A stretch of 11,433 nt of DNA, taken from positions 1-11,433 of the forward strand of contig JAFZEQ010000037.1 in the NCBI GenBank assembly GCA_017560605.1, written 5' to 3'. The notes under the pieces are model-generated. The model ran no database searches, was not told where the DNA came from, and saw only the letters and a list, made by a program, of their open reading frames with translations. Below are positions 1 through 7,576 of this stretch, piece by piece; positions within the stretch are counted from its first letter, which is position 1, and each line of letters begins with the position of its first letter. The stretch comes from Paludibacteraceae bacterium. Lineage in GTDB: Bacteria; Bacteroidota; Bacteroidia; Bacteroidales; Paludibacteraceae. The position numbers were made by a program, and so were the translations under genes.

Positions 1-1
1 A

Positions 2-667
2 TCGCAAATAGCCTCTTCGCCTATCTGTTGTGAACTAATATGCACGAGTGACTTCACCCGTGGCGCATTGCACATTGACGGCAACTGCCAAGATATACGC
101 TTTTGCATAGACAATGGTTTGATGCTGATGTATGCTTTTCGTACAGCTCCGCTTATGACCCTTGAAATGCATGCGGCGGTGGTAGTCAAGAAAGTTCCAG
201 AGTTTCAAGGTTCTAACGGTTCCAAAGGTGAAGATGCATTGGGTTATTTATTCCTAGGGCATAGTGGTACAGGCAAATCTACCCATGCCAGACAATGGCT
301 AGCAGCGTTTGAGGATGCGTGGCTATTGAATGATGACAATCCCATCTTGCGCGTGATGGACAATGGACAGGTGCGTGTCTATGGCTCGCCATGGAGTGGA
401 AAGACCCCTTGCTATAAGAATGCAGATGCTCCTGTAGGGGCAATAGTCAAACTTAGTCAAGCACCTGAAAACCAGATACAATCTATCACCCTTCCACAAG
501 CATATGCCTATATGCTATCCTCTGCTTCGGGATTAAAAATGGAGCAAACAATGGCGGACAATATGTTTGAAACTATCAAGCATATTATTACACATACACC
601 ATGTTATCACCTTGCATGCCTACCTAATCAAGATGCAGCTAAGGTCTGCTGCGATGGTGTTAAATGA
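2..667 (+). CDS. HPr kinase/PEPCK-like P-loop protein (5' partial)
   Basis: The reading frame is open to the left edge with no stop, so the true start lies outside the window; a TTG at 68 is only the first internal start-like codon. A P-loop (GHSGTGKST) is encoded at 257-283, a paired-aspartate segment (LLNDDNP) around 332-337, and an SPWSGK segment at 383-403. This order of P-loop, DD pair and PWSGK matches the HprK/PEPCK-like kinase fold. Relatives include kinases that phosphorylate peptides in lasso-peptide clusters, as well as many uncharacterised proteins. The C-terminal segment (CYHLACLP) resembles the end of this family. It is probably cytosolic and ATP-dependent; its substrate is unknown. 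No Gram-positive-type HPr context is visible. The stop at 667 lies 20 nt before the peptidase gene, suggesting a shared operon. Fold assignment is fairly secure; kinase activity and substrate are inference. Confidence 0.8.
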   Translation, partial: SQIASSPICCELICTSDFTRGALHIDGNCQDIRFCIDNGLMLMYAFRTAPLMTLEMHAAVVVKKVPEFQGSNGSKGEDALGYLFLGHSGTGKSTHARQWLAAFEDAWLLNDDNPILRVMDNGQVRVYGSPWSGKTPCYKNADAPVGAIVKLSQAPENQIQSITLPQAYAYMLSSASGLKMEQTMADNMFETIKHIITHTPCYHLACLPNQDAAKVCCDGVK

Positions 668-687
668 AAATAATTTAAAGATATATA

Positions 688-1128
688 ATGGAGAAAAGTA
701 ACGAGGTATTGATTCCCGAATTTGAACGATTGATCAATATGGGTCATATGGTGGAGTTTATTCCTAAAGGCGTAAGTATGCGTCCTTTTATTGAGGGTAA
801 ACGAGACAAAGTGATCCTTGCTAAATGTCGTGAAGTAAAAGTAGGTATCATCGTTTTAGCCAAGGTGGGAGATAAGCATGTTTTGCACCGTGTTTACCAG
901 ATCAATGGTAAAAAAATTATTCTTCGTGGTGATGGTAACCTCGAAGGTTATGAAGTTTGCCGTGAGACTGATATCATCGGCCGAGTTGTACGAATCAAAG
1001 GAAAAGATGGCAAGAGAAAGCGTATGAGCAAAGCACGCATATGGAGACATTTGCCAACTTTTATAAAGAAGTTTTATCTCAAACTATATCGTCATCATAT
1101 CAAAAGATTAGAATATTATGAGAACTAA
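688..1128 (+). CDS. soluble S24/S26-type serine peptidase (Ser-His, signal-peptidase-like)
   Basis: This 146-residue protein carries the type I signal-peptidase/LexA-type core. The nucleophile box is KGVSMRP, with Ser30 the likely nucleophile. A VLHRV segment follows with His67, then an RGDGN box at 80-84. The HRV arrangement resembles the ER/SipW class, where histidine replaces the usual general-base lysine. Unlike true signal peptidases it has no N-terminal membrane anchor. The C-terminal third, from about residue 103, is strongly basic and may bind membrane or nucleic acid. No HTH is visible, so it is not a LexA-like repressor. The gene follows the kinase-like gene by 20 nt and its last 11 nt overlap the PqqD-like gene, which suggests coupled translation. 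A plausible role is cleavage of a peptide or partner protein handled by the same cassette; this is inference. Confidence 0.8.
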   Translation: MEKSNEVLIPEFERLINMGHMVEFIPKGVSMRPFIEGKRDKVILAKCREVKVGIIVLAKVGDKHVLHRVYQINGKKIILRGDGNLEGYEVCRETDIIGRVVRIKGKDGKRKRMSKARIWRHLPTFIKKFYLKLYRHHIKRLEYYEN

Positions 1129-1384
1129 AAAAGGCTTCCGTTTACGCGAACTAGGTGGAGACTACATATTGATAGGTGAGAGTGCTGAACTCGTAAGTTT
1201 TAACAATATTATTACTTTTAACGAAGCTGCGGCATACCTCTGGCAGAATGTTCAAGGTAAGGATTTTGATGTAGAGACTTTGACCCAGCTCTTGTTGGAT
1301 GAGTATGATGTGACTGAAGATCTAGCACGCGAAGATGCTCAAGCCACTATCGATGACTGGAAGGAAATAGGTATTATTAAGTAG
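1118..1384 (+). CDS. PqqD-like (RRE-type) peptide-binding protein
   Basis: This is an 88-residue small protein of the PqqD family. It has an N-terminal beta-rich half (residues 5-35, with repeated short hydrophobic strands), the family's characteristic N-E-A-A-A-Y-L-W helix start (about 35-42), and a C-terminal helical half ending in a short I-G-I-I-K. PqqD-like domains are RiPP recognition elements: they bind leader peptides and present them to modifying enzymes. Free-standing copies are also found beside HprK-like and nucleotidyltransferase genes without a known precursor. The ATG lies inside the end of the upstream peptidase gene (11-nt overlap), and the nucleotidyltransferase gene starts 4 nt after its stop, so the three are almost certainly translated from one message. 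The binding partner is unknown. Confidence 0.85.
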   Translation: MRTKKGFRLRELGGDYILIGESAELVSFNNIITFNEAAAYLWQNVQGKDFDVETLTQLLLDEYDVTEDLAREDAQATIDDWKEIGIIK

Positions 1385-1388
1385 TTTA

Positions 1389-2537
1389 GTGTTTAGAGAG
1401 CAAGAGAACATATTTTTTGCTATTCTTCGATCAATAGTGTGGGGGACATCTACGGATGTTCCTTCTGATGTTGATTGGAAGGCATTATTAAATCTTTCTG
1501 CACGCCAAAAGTGTTTGCACGCTTTTAGCATGTGGATCAAGGCTAATCATATTGCAACACCCTTTGACAAGCAATTGCAAGCTAATGTCTTTTTGTTGCT
1601 ATCTCGTCATGCGCGTTTAAACCAACTTGCAGTGGATGTTATTTCTTTACTAGCAGAACATAACATACACGCTACTTTAATCAAGGGGTATAGCCTGTCA
1701 GGTCTGTATCCTGATCCTGATATGCGTGATTTTGGCGATGTAGATATTTATGTGGGTGAAGAGCACTACCATCGTGCTGCACAGATAGTTAGTGCTGCAT
1801 ATCATGATGCACATTGGCATTCAGATATCCGTGGCGGAATACACTTTATATTAGTCCTTGACGAAAATCAAGATCGCGTGGTAGAATTGCATCGTGTCAC
1901 GATGGAGTTCCACGATAAGAAAGCTGATAAACTATACCAATCTTTTACCAAAAAGTACCTGGCTTCCCCTACATCAACAGTATCCATAGGTGATACTATG
2001 GTACCAGTACCACCAGCAGCATATAACGCTCTATATGTCTTTATGCATGCTTGGCACCACTTCGAGAGTTCGGGTGTAGGATTCCGACAATTAGCAGATT
2101 GGGCACTTTGTTTAAATGAAGCCTATAAGCAATTAAAGGCAGAGGAGTGGCAGGGCTTATGCTGTGAGATAGATGCAATTCTTACTGCTTTGCATATGAA
2201 GGCTGCTTGGCAGACTTTTGGACATGTTTTGGTAAATGCCTTACATTTGCCAACAACTGCGTTTCCACTCTATACTGACCGATACAAGAAACGAGCAGAC
2301 CGATTACTTAAGCAATTGTTGCGTGACGGACATTGTGGTCGACCAGCTAATCTTTCACTCAAGGAAATATCCCTGATGAGGTATTTTGATAAGGAGCGTC
2401 CTAAATCTAATCGCCTATTGCAAGTTACATATACAGGCTATAAATTGTTTTTTGAAGCTTTTCAGTTGGGTAAACTGTTTCCATCTTTGGCATGGCATGA
2501 CTTGAAGGCTACATTGCTACATTCTGTAAAGAAATAA
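1389..2537 (+). CDS. nucleotidyltransferase family protein (NTP_transf_5-like)
   Basis: This is a 382-residue protein starting at GTG 1389, 4 nt after the PqqD-like stop. The first internal methionine is about 47 residues in and would remove a conserved-looking N-terminal helix, so GTG is preferred. The diagnostic stretch is KGYSL at 99-103, then LYPDPDMR and FGDVDIYV at 115-122. The K-G, Y-x-x-P, R and G-D-V-D-I pattern is that of the NTP_transf_5 family, whose paired aspartates bind the metal-nucleotide. A V-E-L-H segment follows about 50 residues later. The C-terminal half is helical without clear motifs. No membrane segment is visible, so it should be cytosolic. Family members occur in polysaccharide loci and, with HprK-like kinases and PqqD-like proteins, in lasso-peptide clusters. 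The acceptor here is unknown. Confidence 0.8.
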   Translation: MFREQENIFFAILRSIVWGTSTDVPSDVDWKALLNLSARQKCLHAFSMWIKANHIATPFDKQLQANVFLLLSRHARLNQLAVDVISLLAEHNIHATLIKGYSLSGLYPDPDMRDFGDVDIYVGEEHYHRAAQIVSAAYHDAHWHSDIRGGIHFILVLDENQDRVVELHRVTMEFHDKKADKLYQSFTKKYLASPTSTVSIGDTMVPVPPAAYNALYVFMHAWHHFESSGVGFRQLADWALCLNEAYKQLKAEEWQGLCCEIDAILTALHMKAAWQTFGHVLVNALHLPTTAFPLYTDRYKKRADRLLKQLLRDGHCGRPANLSLKEISLMRYFDKERPKSNRLLQVTYTGYKLFFEAFQLGKLFPSLAWHDLKATLLHSVKK

Positions 2538-2540
2538 ACG

Positions 2541-3227
2541 ATGAAATCAACAATCAGATGCTATATAGTGTTAGTTCTGCTATGTGCAGGACTATTGTGT
2601 ATAACTACATCTTGTGGTCTAGGTAGAGGTAGAGGTGCAGGTGATATTGTAGAGGATAGTCTAGTAGCATATCCAGGACGGACTTTTAGTTATGAGGAAA
2701 AGTTCTGTGATGCTCAGGATAAACAAGAATTAGCGGCTAAAAAACTAGGCCTCGCTACACCTCCTAAAGATCGTAGGGAGGCTGAAAAGATGACTCGTAG
2801 ATTGCAAAAAGTGGAGACTAACGATAATTATATTGTCGATACACTATCACATTCTATTCCTTATCTAGTGCCTGCCGCATTAGCTGAGCTGGAACGCATT
2901 GGTGAAGGCTTTGCGGACATTTTGAAACGTAACGACTTACCACAATATCGTTTTTATGTAACCAGTATTTTGCGCACGCAGGACGATGTTAAACAGCTGC
3001 AACTAACCAATATCAATGCCACTATTAACTCCTGCCATTGCTATGGTACCACCTTTGACTTGGCATATTTTCGTTTTGATAAATTAGAGCCGTCGCGTAT
3101 GTATATGCACCAGGATAATCTAAAGTTAGCTTTAGGACAGGTGCTATTGAACGAACAGCGTGCTGGTCGTATCTATGTAAAGTACGAGAAGAAACAAGCT
3201 TGTTTTCACATCACTGTGCGCCCATAA
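2541..3227 (+). CDS. DUF5715-like lipoprotein with M15-type zinc-peptidase signature
   Basis: This 228-residue protein begins with a lysine/arginine-tipped hydrophobic signal (residues 1-24) and a lipobox-like TTSC with Cys25, so it is probably a lipoprotein. Residues 140-175 hold TSILRT followed by S-C-H-C-Y-G-T-T-F-D. This matches the S-x-H-x-x-G-x-x-x-D zinc motif of M15 (VanY/DD-carboxypeptidase-like) peptidases, with His166 and Asp173 as ligands. A third candidate ligand is His223 in the terminal CFHITV strand. The match to DUF5715 is from memory of the family. A role in trimming peptidoglycan or another envelope peptide follows from the fold but is inference. The ATG is 3 nt after the nucleotidyltransferase stop, making it the last gene of the cassette. 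It is the only exported member. Confidence 0.75.
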   Translation: MKSTIRCYIVLVLLCAGLLCITTSCGLGRGRGAGDIVEDSLVAYPGRTFSYEEKFCDAQDKQELAAKKLGLATPPKDRREAEKMTRRLQKVETNDNYIVDTLSHSIPYLVPAALAELERIGEGFADILKRNDLPQYRFYVTSILRTQDDVKQLQLTNINATINSCHCYGTTFDLAYFRFDKLEPSRMYMHQDNLKLALGQVLLNEQRAGRIYVKYEKKQACFHITVRP

Positions 3228-3323
3228 ATAACTAATACTATAACATGAAAAGTAGTTCCATAGAATATATTTTCAGATACAAGTATTGGTAATAAAATTT
3301 TGAAAAAATAGTCAATTCTTATG

Positions 3324-3363
3324 AAAAAGTATGTTTTGTATGTATAAAACTGCTTTTTTTTTT
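3324..3363 (+). terminator. possible weak terminator after the five-gene cassette
   Basis: AAAAAG (3324-3329) can pair with CTTTTT (3353-3358), and inside it GTTTTGT (3333-3339) with ATAAAAC (3344-3350) around a 4-nt loop. A run of ten T follows (3354-3363). The stem is AT-rich with an internal loop and includes a G-T pair, so stability is doubtful. The T-run abuts the -33 element of the next promoter. Confidence 0.3.
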
Positions 3364-3392
3364 GTTTATGCGAAATAAAATATGTATCTTTG
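3361..3392 (+). promoter_or_regulatory. Bacteroidota-type promoter for the AraC-family gene
   Basis: TTTG at 3361-3364 is separated by 20 nt from TATCTTTG at 3385-3392. This fits the -33 TTTG / -7 TAnnTTTG pattern of the Bacteroidota primary sigma factor. The expected transcription start is a few bases after 3392, leaving a leader of roughly 15-20 nt before the ATG at 3416. Confidence 0.85.
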
Positions 3393-3415
3393 CACCGAAA
3401 TAAATCTAAAATACT

Positions 3416-4255
3416 ATGCAAAACGAAATTCCATTGATTGATTGCCCCATTGATTATATCTTTGGTGAAGCTAGTGGCAAGGTGCTAAATGAGTACATGC
3501 GTTTTCCATGCAAAATCTTGTGTGGTGTGTATGCTTATATGGTAAAAGGTAACGCGCGTGCGACGGTAAATATTACTCAATATGATTTTCATGAGAATGA
3601 TATCATATATTTAGCACCTAATAGTTTTTTCTTGGTGCACGAATTTAGTGAGGATGCACAGCTGAGTTACATTATCTTTTCATCATCATTCCTTGAAAAA
3701 AATGCCTACAGTATCCGTCGTCCTCGATTGATGACTTCTGAAGCATGTCAGATAGTTGGTGTATCAAGCGAGCAGGCAGAGGTAATAACAACTTTTACCC
3801 ATTTGCTAGAAGGTGCTGTAAACTGTACACCAAGTATGCTCAATAGTGAGCGTATGGTGCATGTATATAATTTGATTCATCTAATGTTTCAAGACTATTT
3901 TGTGGCCAACAGTGGTGACACGTCCAAACCGATGGATCGTAAAACAGAGATATATCATGAGTATAGCGGTTTGGTGATGAAGCATTATCAAGAGTGGCAC
4001 CATGTGTCTGATTATGCAGAGGCATTGCGCATCACAGTACCGCATCTATGTTCTACCATCAAGCAAGCTAGTGGTCGCACAGCTGGTGACTTGATTGTAG
4101 AAGCTATACTGACTGACGCCAAGGCTCAGCTCAAATTATCAATTACACCGATAAAAGAGATCGCTAGTAGCCTGGGCTTTGAAAATGTGGCATTCTTCAA
4201 TCGCTTTTTCAAAACATACGAAGGCATAACTCCTAAAAACTATCGTAATAGCTAA
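3416..4255 (+). CDS. AraC-family transcriptional regulator
   Basis: This 279-residue protein has an N-terminal cupin-like sensing region (about 20-95, including a D-x-x-Y-L-A-P turn typical of AraC beta-barrels) and a helical linker (110-190). A C-terminal double helix-turn-helix spans about 195-277. The second HTH carries the family signature: I-K-E-I-A-x-x-L-G-F, then FFNRFFKTYEGITPKNYR, where P273 and Y276 are the usual conserved residues. It should bind DNA in the cytosol and respond to a small ligand or cell signal that cannot be read from the sequence. It is transcribed alone from its own promoter and ends at a strong hairpin. The closest candidate targets are the upstream cassette or distant genes; nothing in the window shows which. 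The family call is secure. Confidence 0.93.
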   Translation: MQNEIPLIDCPIDYIFGEASGKVLNEYMRFPCKILCGVYAYMVKGNARATVNITQYDFHENDIIYLAPNSFFLVHEFSEDAQLSYIIFSSSFLEKNAYSIRRPRLMTSEACQIVGVSSEQAEVITTFTHLLEGAVNCTPSMLNSERMVHVYNLIHLMFQDYFVANSGDTSKPMDRKTEIYHEYSGLVMKHYQEWHHVSDYAEALRITVPHLCSTIKQASGRTAGDLIVEAILTDAKAQLKLSITPIKEIASSLGFENVAFFNRFFKTYEGITPKNYRNS

Positions 4256-4260
4256 ATAGA

Positions 4261-4291
4261 AAAAGATTGCCAAGTTTGGCAATCTTTTTTT
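4261..4291 (+). terminator. strong hairpin terminator, probably bidirectional
   Basis: A 12-bp perfect stem (AAAAGATTGCCA at 4261-4272 with TGGCAATCTTTT at 4277-4288) closes a 4-nt loop and runs into a T-tract ending at 4291. It starts 6 nt after the AraC-family stop. On the minus strand the same hairpin also ends in a T-tract and lies about 40 nt beyond the stop of the DUF5686 gene, so it can terminate both converging units. Confidence 0.9.
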
Positions 4292-4292
4292 A

Positions 4293-4320
4293 ATTCCTAA
4301 TCCTGAACTCCTAATCTCGA
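4293..4320. repeat. two tandem imperfect 14-bp units
   Basis: ATTCCTAATCCTGA (4293-4306) is followed directly by ACTCCTAATCTCGA (4307-4320), matching at 11 of 14 positions. A third, more decayed ATCTCCTTCC follows at 4321. The units lie between the terminator and the end of the minus-strand operon. No function is evident. Confidence 0.5.
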
Positions 4321-4329
4321 ATCTCCTTC

Positions 4330-6696
4330 CTACATTCCCAAATGTAGTCTAAATCGTATAGCCCACCATGGAGTAGGGTCGTTTAGGTGAGTCACTCGGA
4401 ATACACCATAAACCTCTCCTATGCGCAGAATATTACCAATACCAGCTCCCACTTCCACATAAGGTACATTTAGTGAAGAGAGCATTTGGTAATTTTCTTG
4501 ATTAATAGTAGGGTATGCTAATACTTCTTGGTGGTTGTTTCTTTGACCGCCATATGCTACTTTCAGTACCAATAGCTCGCGCAGGCGTGCATAGCGGACA
4601 CCTGGGATTAGATTAAAGAGTACTCCTTTGCCATTCCAATGGGCATGCAGTGCAATAAATTGATCGGCGGCGTATTGAAATGTGTTCATCAATGAGAATC
4701 GATCTGGATCAAATGTGTGAGTTTGGTTACCTGCAAAGTGATGAAGCAGAGGATATGGAACCTTGCCAAACACTAAACCCGCTTGCAAACGATAATCCAG
4801 TTCTCCTGCCATACCGAGATTAACATTGTGTCGTAGAAGAAATTGTAGGTTACCGTACATACGATAGGATGGCATATCTCCCAATCGATAACTACCCAAC
4901 TCTGCACCGACATAGATTATTGGAAGATCGTTGTAGATATGTCTGCGTTGAAAATACCAATCTACTTTTCTCTCGTTGAAACTTATTCGAGCAGTAGTTC
5001 CTAATGTGGAATAGAAGAAGGTAGGTTGACCATTATAATCTTTTGTAGCTAGACCATAACCTTGTTGTCCTATCTTAAAGTATGATTGTGTTTCTAGATA
5101 CTTATTCCAATCGTTTTCAAAATGTATTCGTCCCTCTTGACGGCGAGATGTGGTATTATAGTAGTATTGTTGGTTAAATGGTACGCCTTGCATCATTCTG
5201 GTGACCATATTGATTTGGCGGTTGAATACAATATTTTCTCGCAGTACCTCATGAAATTCATCTACATCCGAATATACATATTCATCACTATACTTCAAGT
5301 ACATCTGATGTCTTCTCTGGGTTGGAAAGGCAATATTGATTTGTCCAAATCCTTTCCAAGCTCTATCGCCAAAGCCATATGCCACCATTGCTTCAAGACA
5401 GACATTCTTCCATAGTTCTTCTGTAGTGCGCAGAGGCAATCCAAATCGGAAACCCTCTCCTTGGTTTAGTTTGAACACATGATGTACCTTGCCTATCTCT
5501 ACATATTTACTAGTTGGTATACAGCCTGTTTGTATAACATAGGCTACTAGTTTGGCTGTTTTGAATAGCATCGTATTATTCAAACTATCCAAAGCAGGCA
5601 ATACAAGTGAGTCTGTTGCATTCAACAAAGGTGTTTTGATGGATGCTGTAGGCTCATTGACTTGTGTCATTTGCGTATTACGAGTAAGCAGAAGTGTAGG
5701 AAAATAGCGGCTAGAATCTGCTTTGATGGCAAAATCCATAAGCATGTCAATGCTTTCTTTTTCCACAGTATTGTTTGAAGCATAGTGTTGTTCTATGCTT
5801 AATCGTCTGAGATAGTTCACACTATTTTGTTGCGGTACACTTACTTTGATATGTCTGAGCGCGCAACTTGCCGAGTCAATAGTCATTTCGCCATTGAAGG
5901 TGGCGTAGAAAGGATTTTTTGTCTTAAAATGTAAGAGATAATGTTTTTCTGTTCCAACCTGGGTACTATCTATTAAATAGTAATGGTAGTATGTGTTACC
6001 AGCAGCAGCCAATGGGCTTAACATAGTTGCACTGAAGATAGCTAGGTTGTTGTCATAGAAGTTAAATGACTTAGGTAACTGTGATAGTAGCACTTGATAG
6101 TCAGTTTCTGTGAGTAAGGTGGCTTTTTCGCGCACGCTATCTGCTTGCTCTTGACGCCAGTATAGTGGTAGAAAATAGGTTGAGTCCTGTTGTATCATAC
6201 CTGCTTGCAGGTTTTTCCACAAGGATCGTTGCAGATGTTTGGCTTGTATGTCAGAAACATACAACGCAGTTGATGAAATAATATCACCCGTGTATTTGGT
6301 GGCGTTCTGTTGTCTTCGCGCCCGCACTTTCTCCATCAGTGGTAGAGCGGGATTCTCGTTGGGTGTAACGAATACCTCTCCTAGGTTTCCTACCTTCTCT
6401 TTTAGTGCAATTTCTATGCCTGATTGTGAGTGGGCCTCGATCTTAAATCGCTCGGTTTGGTACCCCACAGCACTGACAACCATAGTCTTATTTTGCTCTA
6501 GGTTAGCTCGTAAAAGGAACATACCCTCTGCATTGGTAGAGGTGCCAATTTGCGTACCTTGCAAATAGATATGTACATTGGGAATATTAGCCCCAGTGTT
6601 AGCATCGTATACCTCGCCTACTACTATCGTTTCTTGTGCGTGTAACAATGATACGACAGAGAATATGCATAATATGATTAGTGATAGTCTTTTCAT
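4330..6696 (-). CDS. DUF5686 / CarboxypepD_reg-like outer-membrane protein
   Basis: This 788-residue protein has a cleavable signal peptide (hydrophobic 4-18, probable cleavage after LHA20). A carboxypeptidase-regulatory-like beta-sandwich follows at about 24-100 (VVGEVYDANTGANIPNVHIY, then the A-E-G-x-F and A-V-G-Y-Q segments typical of that domain). The rest is a long region of alternating aromatic/polar strands resembling a C-terminal beta-barrel, matching the DUF5686 architecture. The N-terminal sandwich is the type also seen at the start of TonB-dependent receptors, but no TonB box or plug domain is apparent. Location is most likely the outer membrane; the transported or bound substrate is unknown. 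The ATG overlaps the xerD stop by 4 nt (ATGA), so it is probably co-translated as the last gene of the minus-strand operon. Confidence 0.85.
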   Translation of the reverse strand: MKRLSLIILCIFSVVSLLHAQETIVVGEVYDANTGANIPNVHIYLQGTQIGTSTNAEGMFLLRANLEQNKTMVVSAVGYQTERFKIEAHSQSGIEIALKEKVGNLGEVFVTPNENPALPLMEKVRARRQQNATKYTGDIISSTALYVSDIQAKHLQRSLWKNLQAGMIQQDSTYFLPLYWRQEQADSVREKATLLTETDYQVLLSQLPKSFNFYDNNLAIFSATMLSPLAAAGNTYYHYYLIDSTQVGTEKHYLLHFKTKNPFYATFNGEMTIDSASCALRHIKVSVPQQNSVNYLRRLSIEQHYASNNTVEKESIDMLMDFAIKADSSRYFPTLLLTRNTQMTQVNEPTASIKTPLLNATDSLVLPALDSLNNTMLFKTAKLVAYVIQTGCIPTSKYVEIGKVHHVFKLNQGEGFRFGLPLRTTEELWKNVCLEAMVAYGFGDRAWKGFGQINIAFPTQRRHQMYLKYSDEYVYSDVDEFHEVLRENIVFNRQINMVTRMMQGVPFNQQYYYNTTSRRQEGRIHFENDWNKYLETQSYFKIGQQGYGLATKDYNGQPTFFYSTLGTTARISFNERKVDWYFQRRHIYNDLPIIYVGAELGSYRLGDMPSYRMYGNLQFLLRHNVNLGMAGELDYRLQAGLVFGKVPYPLLHHFAGNQTHTFDPDRFSLMNTFQYAADQFIALHAHWNGKGVLFNLIPGVRYARLRELLVLKVAYGGQRNNHQEVLAYPTINQENYQMLSSLNVPYVEVGAGIGNILRIGEVYGVFRVTHLNDPTPWWAIRFRLHLGM

Positions 6697-7574
6697 TTAT
6701 TCTCGGGGTGGTATTTGAGTATAGCTTCGCGTAGGTCTTGTATTTCGATGTGCGTGTATATTTCGGTTGTTGTAATATCTTCGTGTCCCAGCAGGTCTTG
6801 AATAATTCGCAGGTCTGCTCCATTTTGTAGTAGGTGTGTTGCAAAGGAGTGCCTCAAAGTGTGTGGAGAGATAGTTTTGTGTATATCAGCCTGTTTGGCA
6901 AGCATTTTAATGATGGTGAAGATCATTGCCCTTGTGAGTTGTCTTCCGTAACGATTGAGGAATACGATATCGCTAAATTCGGGTTTGATGTCCAACTTGC
7001 TGCGATCTTCTAGCCAGTATGAAAGCCACTTGTCAGCTACTGGGGAGATAGGTACTAGGCGTTGTTTGCTACCTTTACCTGTGATACGCATAAAGCCCTC
7101 TTGGCGATATATATCGCTTAGTCGAAGATTGACTAGTTCGCTTACGCGCAGACCACTACCGTATAATATCTCTATGATAGCTCGGTTACGATGACTCTCT
7201 GGTTTGGACATATCTATTTGAGCAATCATACTATCTATCTCGTCCAAACTAAGAACTTGGGGTAGATGGTGTTCTTTTTTAGGCGACTCTAATAATTCAG
7301 ATGGATCTTGTTCGATATAGTTATGATAGATGAGAAAGCGGTAGAAAGAATGTACGCCAGCTATCAGTCGTGCCTGAGTACGAACAGATGACATAGACTT
7401 AAATGTGTCGTAGAGAAATGCTTGTAGGTCGCTATGTGTAGCGTGTACAAGGTCTATGCCGTGTGCATCCATATATGTCTTCAGACGCTGAAGATCTTGT
7501 TCGTACGCTGCAACAGAATTAGGGCTTAATCCGCGCTCTAGCTTGAGAAATGTATGATATTGTTTTTCTATCAT
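6693..7574 (-). CDS. xerD: site-specific tyrosine recombinase XerD
   Basis: This 293-residue protein has the length and layout of XerC/XerD. The N-terminal SAM-like core-binding domain covers about 1-95, starting with F-L-x-x-L-x-x-E-R-G-L-S-x-N-S. The catalytic domain covers 105-290. All catalytic residues are visible: Arg143 (GSGLRVSEL), Lys167 (GKGSK), His238 and Arg241 (SPHTLRHSFATHLL), His264 (LGHEDITTT) and nucleophile Tyr273 (IYTHI). The enzyme resolves chromosome dimers at dif with a XerC partner. The match to housekeeping XerD is close, and no phage, conjugation or excision genes lie nearby, so an integrase role is unlikely. It starts 2 nt after the lipoprotein stop and overlaps the DUF5686 start by 4 nt, placing it inside an otherwise envelope-related operon. 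Distinguishing XerD from XerC rests on overall resemblance. Confidence 0.93.
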   Translation of the reverse strand: MIEKQYHTFLKLERGLSPNSVAAYEQDLQRLKTYMDAHGIDLVHATHSDLQAFLYDTFKSMSSVRTQARLIAGVHSFYRFLIYHNYIEQDPSELLESPKKEHHLPQVLSLDEIDSMIAQIDMSKPESHRNRAIIEILYGSGLRVSELVNLRLSDIYRQEGFMRITGKGSKQRLVPISPVADKWLSYWLEDRSKLDIKPEFSDIVFLNRYGRQLTRAMIFTIIKMLAKQADIHKTISPHTLRHSFATHLLQNGADLRIIQDLLGHEDITTTEIYTHIEIQDLREAILKYHPENK

Positions 7575-7576
7575 CT

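Noticed and set aside
856..1050. Minus-strand open frames at 856-1050, 1322-1540, 3206-3421 and 3840-4025, and out-of-frame minus-strand frames at 6599-6844 and 7819-8034
   Set aside because: They overlap confidently assigned genes or AT-rich intergenic DNA and have no family resemblance.
2..3227. A complete lasso-peptide biosynthetic cluster
   Set aside because: No asparagine-synthetase-like cyclase, transglutaminase-like leader peptidase, precursor or ABC exporter is present; only accessory-type families are seen.
3245..3292. 15-codon ORF (MKSSSIEYIFRYKYW) between the cassette and the AraC-family gene, considered as a precursor peptide
   Set aside because: Very short, with no promoter of its own and no leader/core character. 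It lies in AT-rich DNA where such ORFs arise by chance.
5122..5415. Plus-strand open frame opposite the DUF5686 gene, and similar frames at 6239-6568, 6955-7194, 7964-8257, 8264-8584, 8588-8875, 9799-10200 and 10645-10878
   Set aside because: All lie antisense to well-supported genes, have unremarkable compositions and show no recognisable domains or promoters.
6693..7574. The tyrosine recombinase as the integrase of a mobile element
   Set aside because: Length and motifs fit housekeeping XerD, it is embedded in an operon by a 2-nt gap and a 4-nt overlap, and no attachment-site repeats or mobile-element genes are visible.
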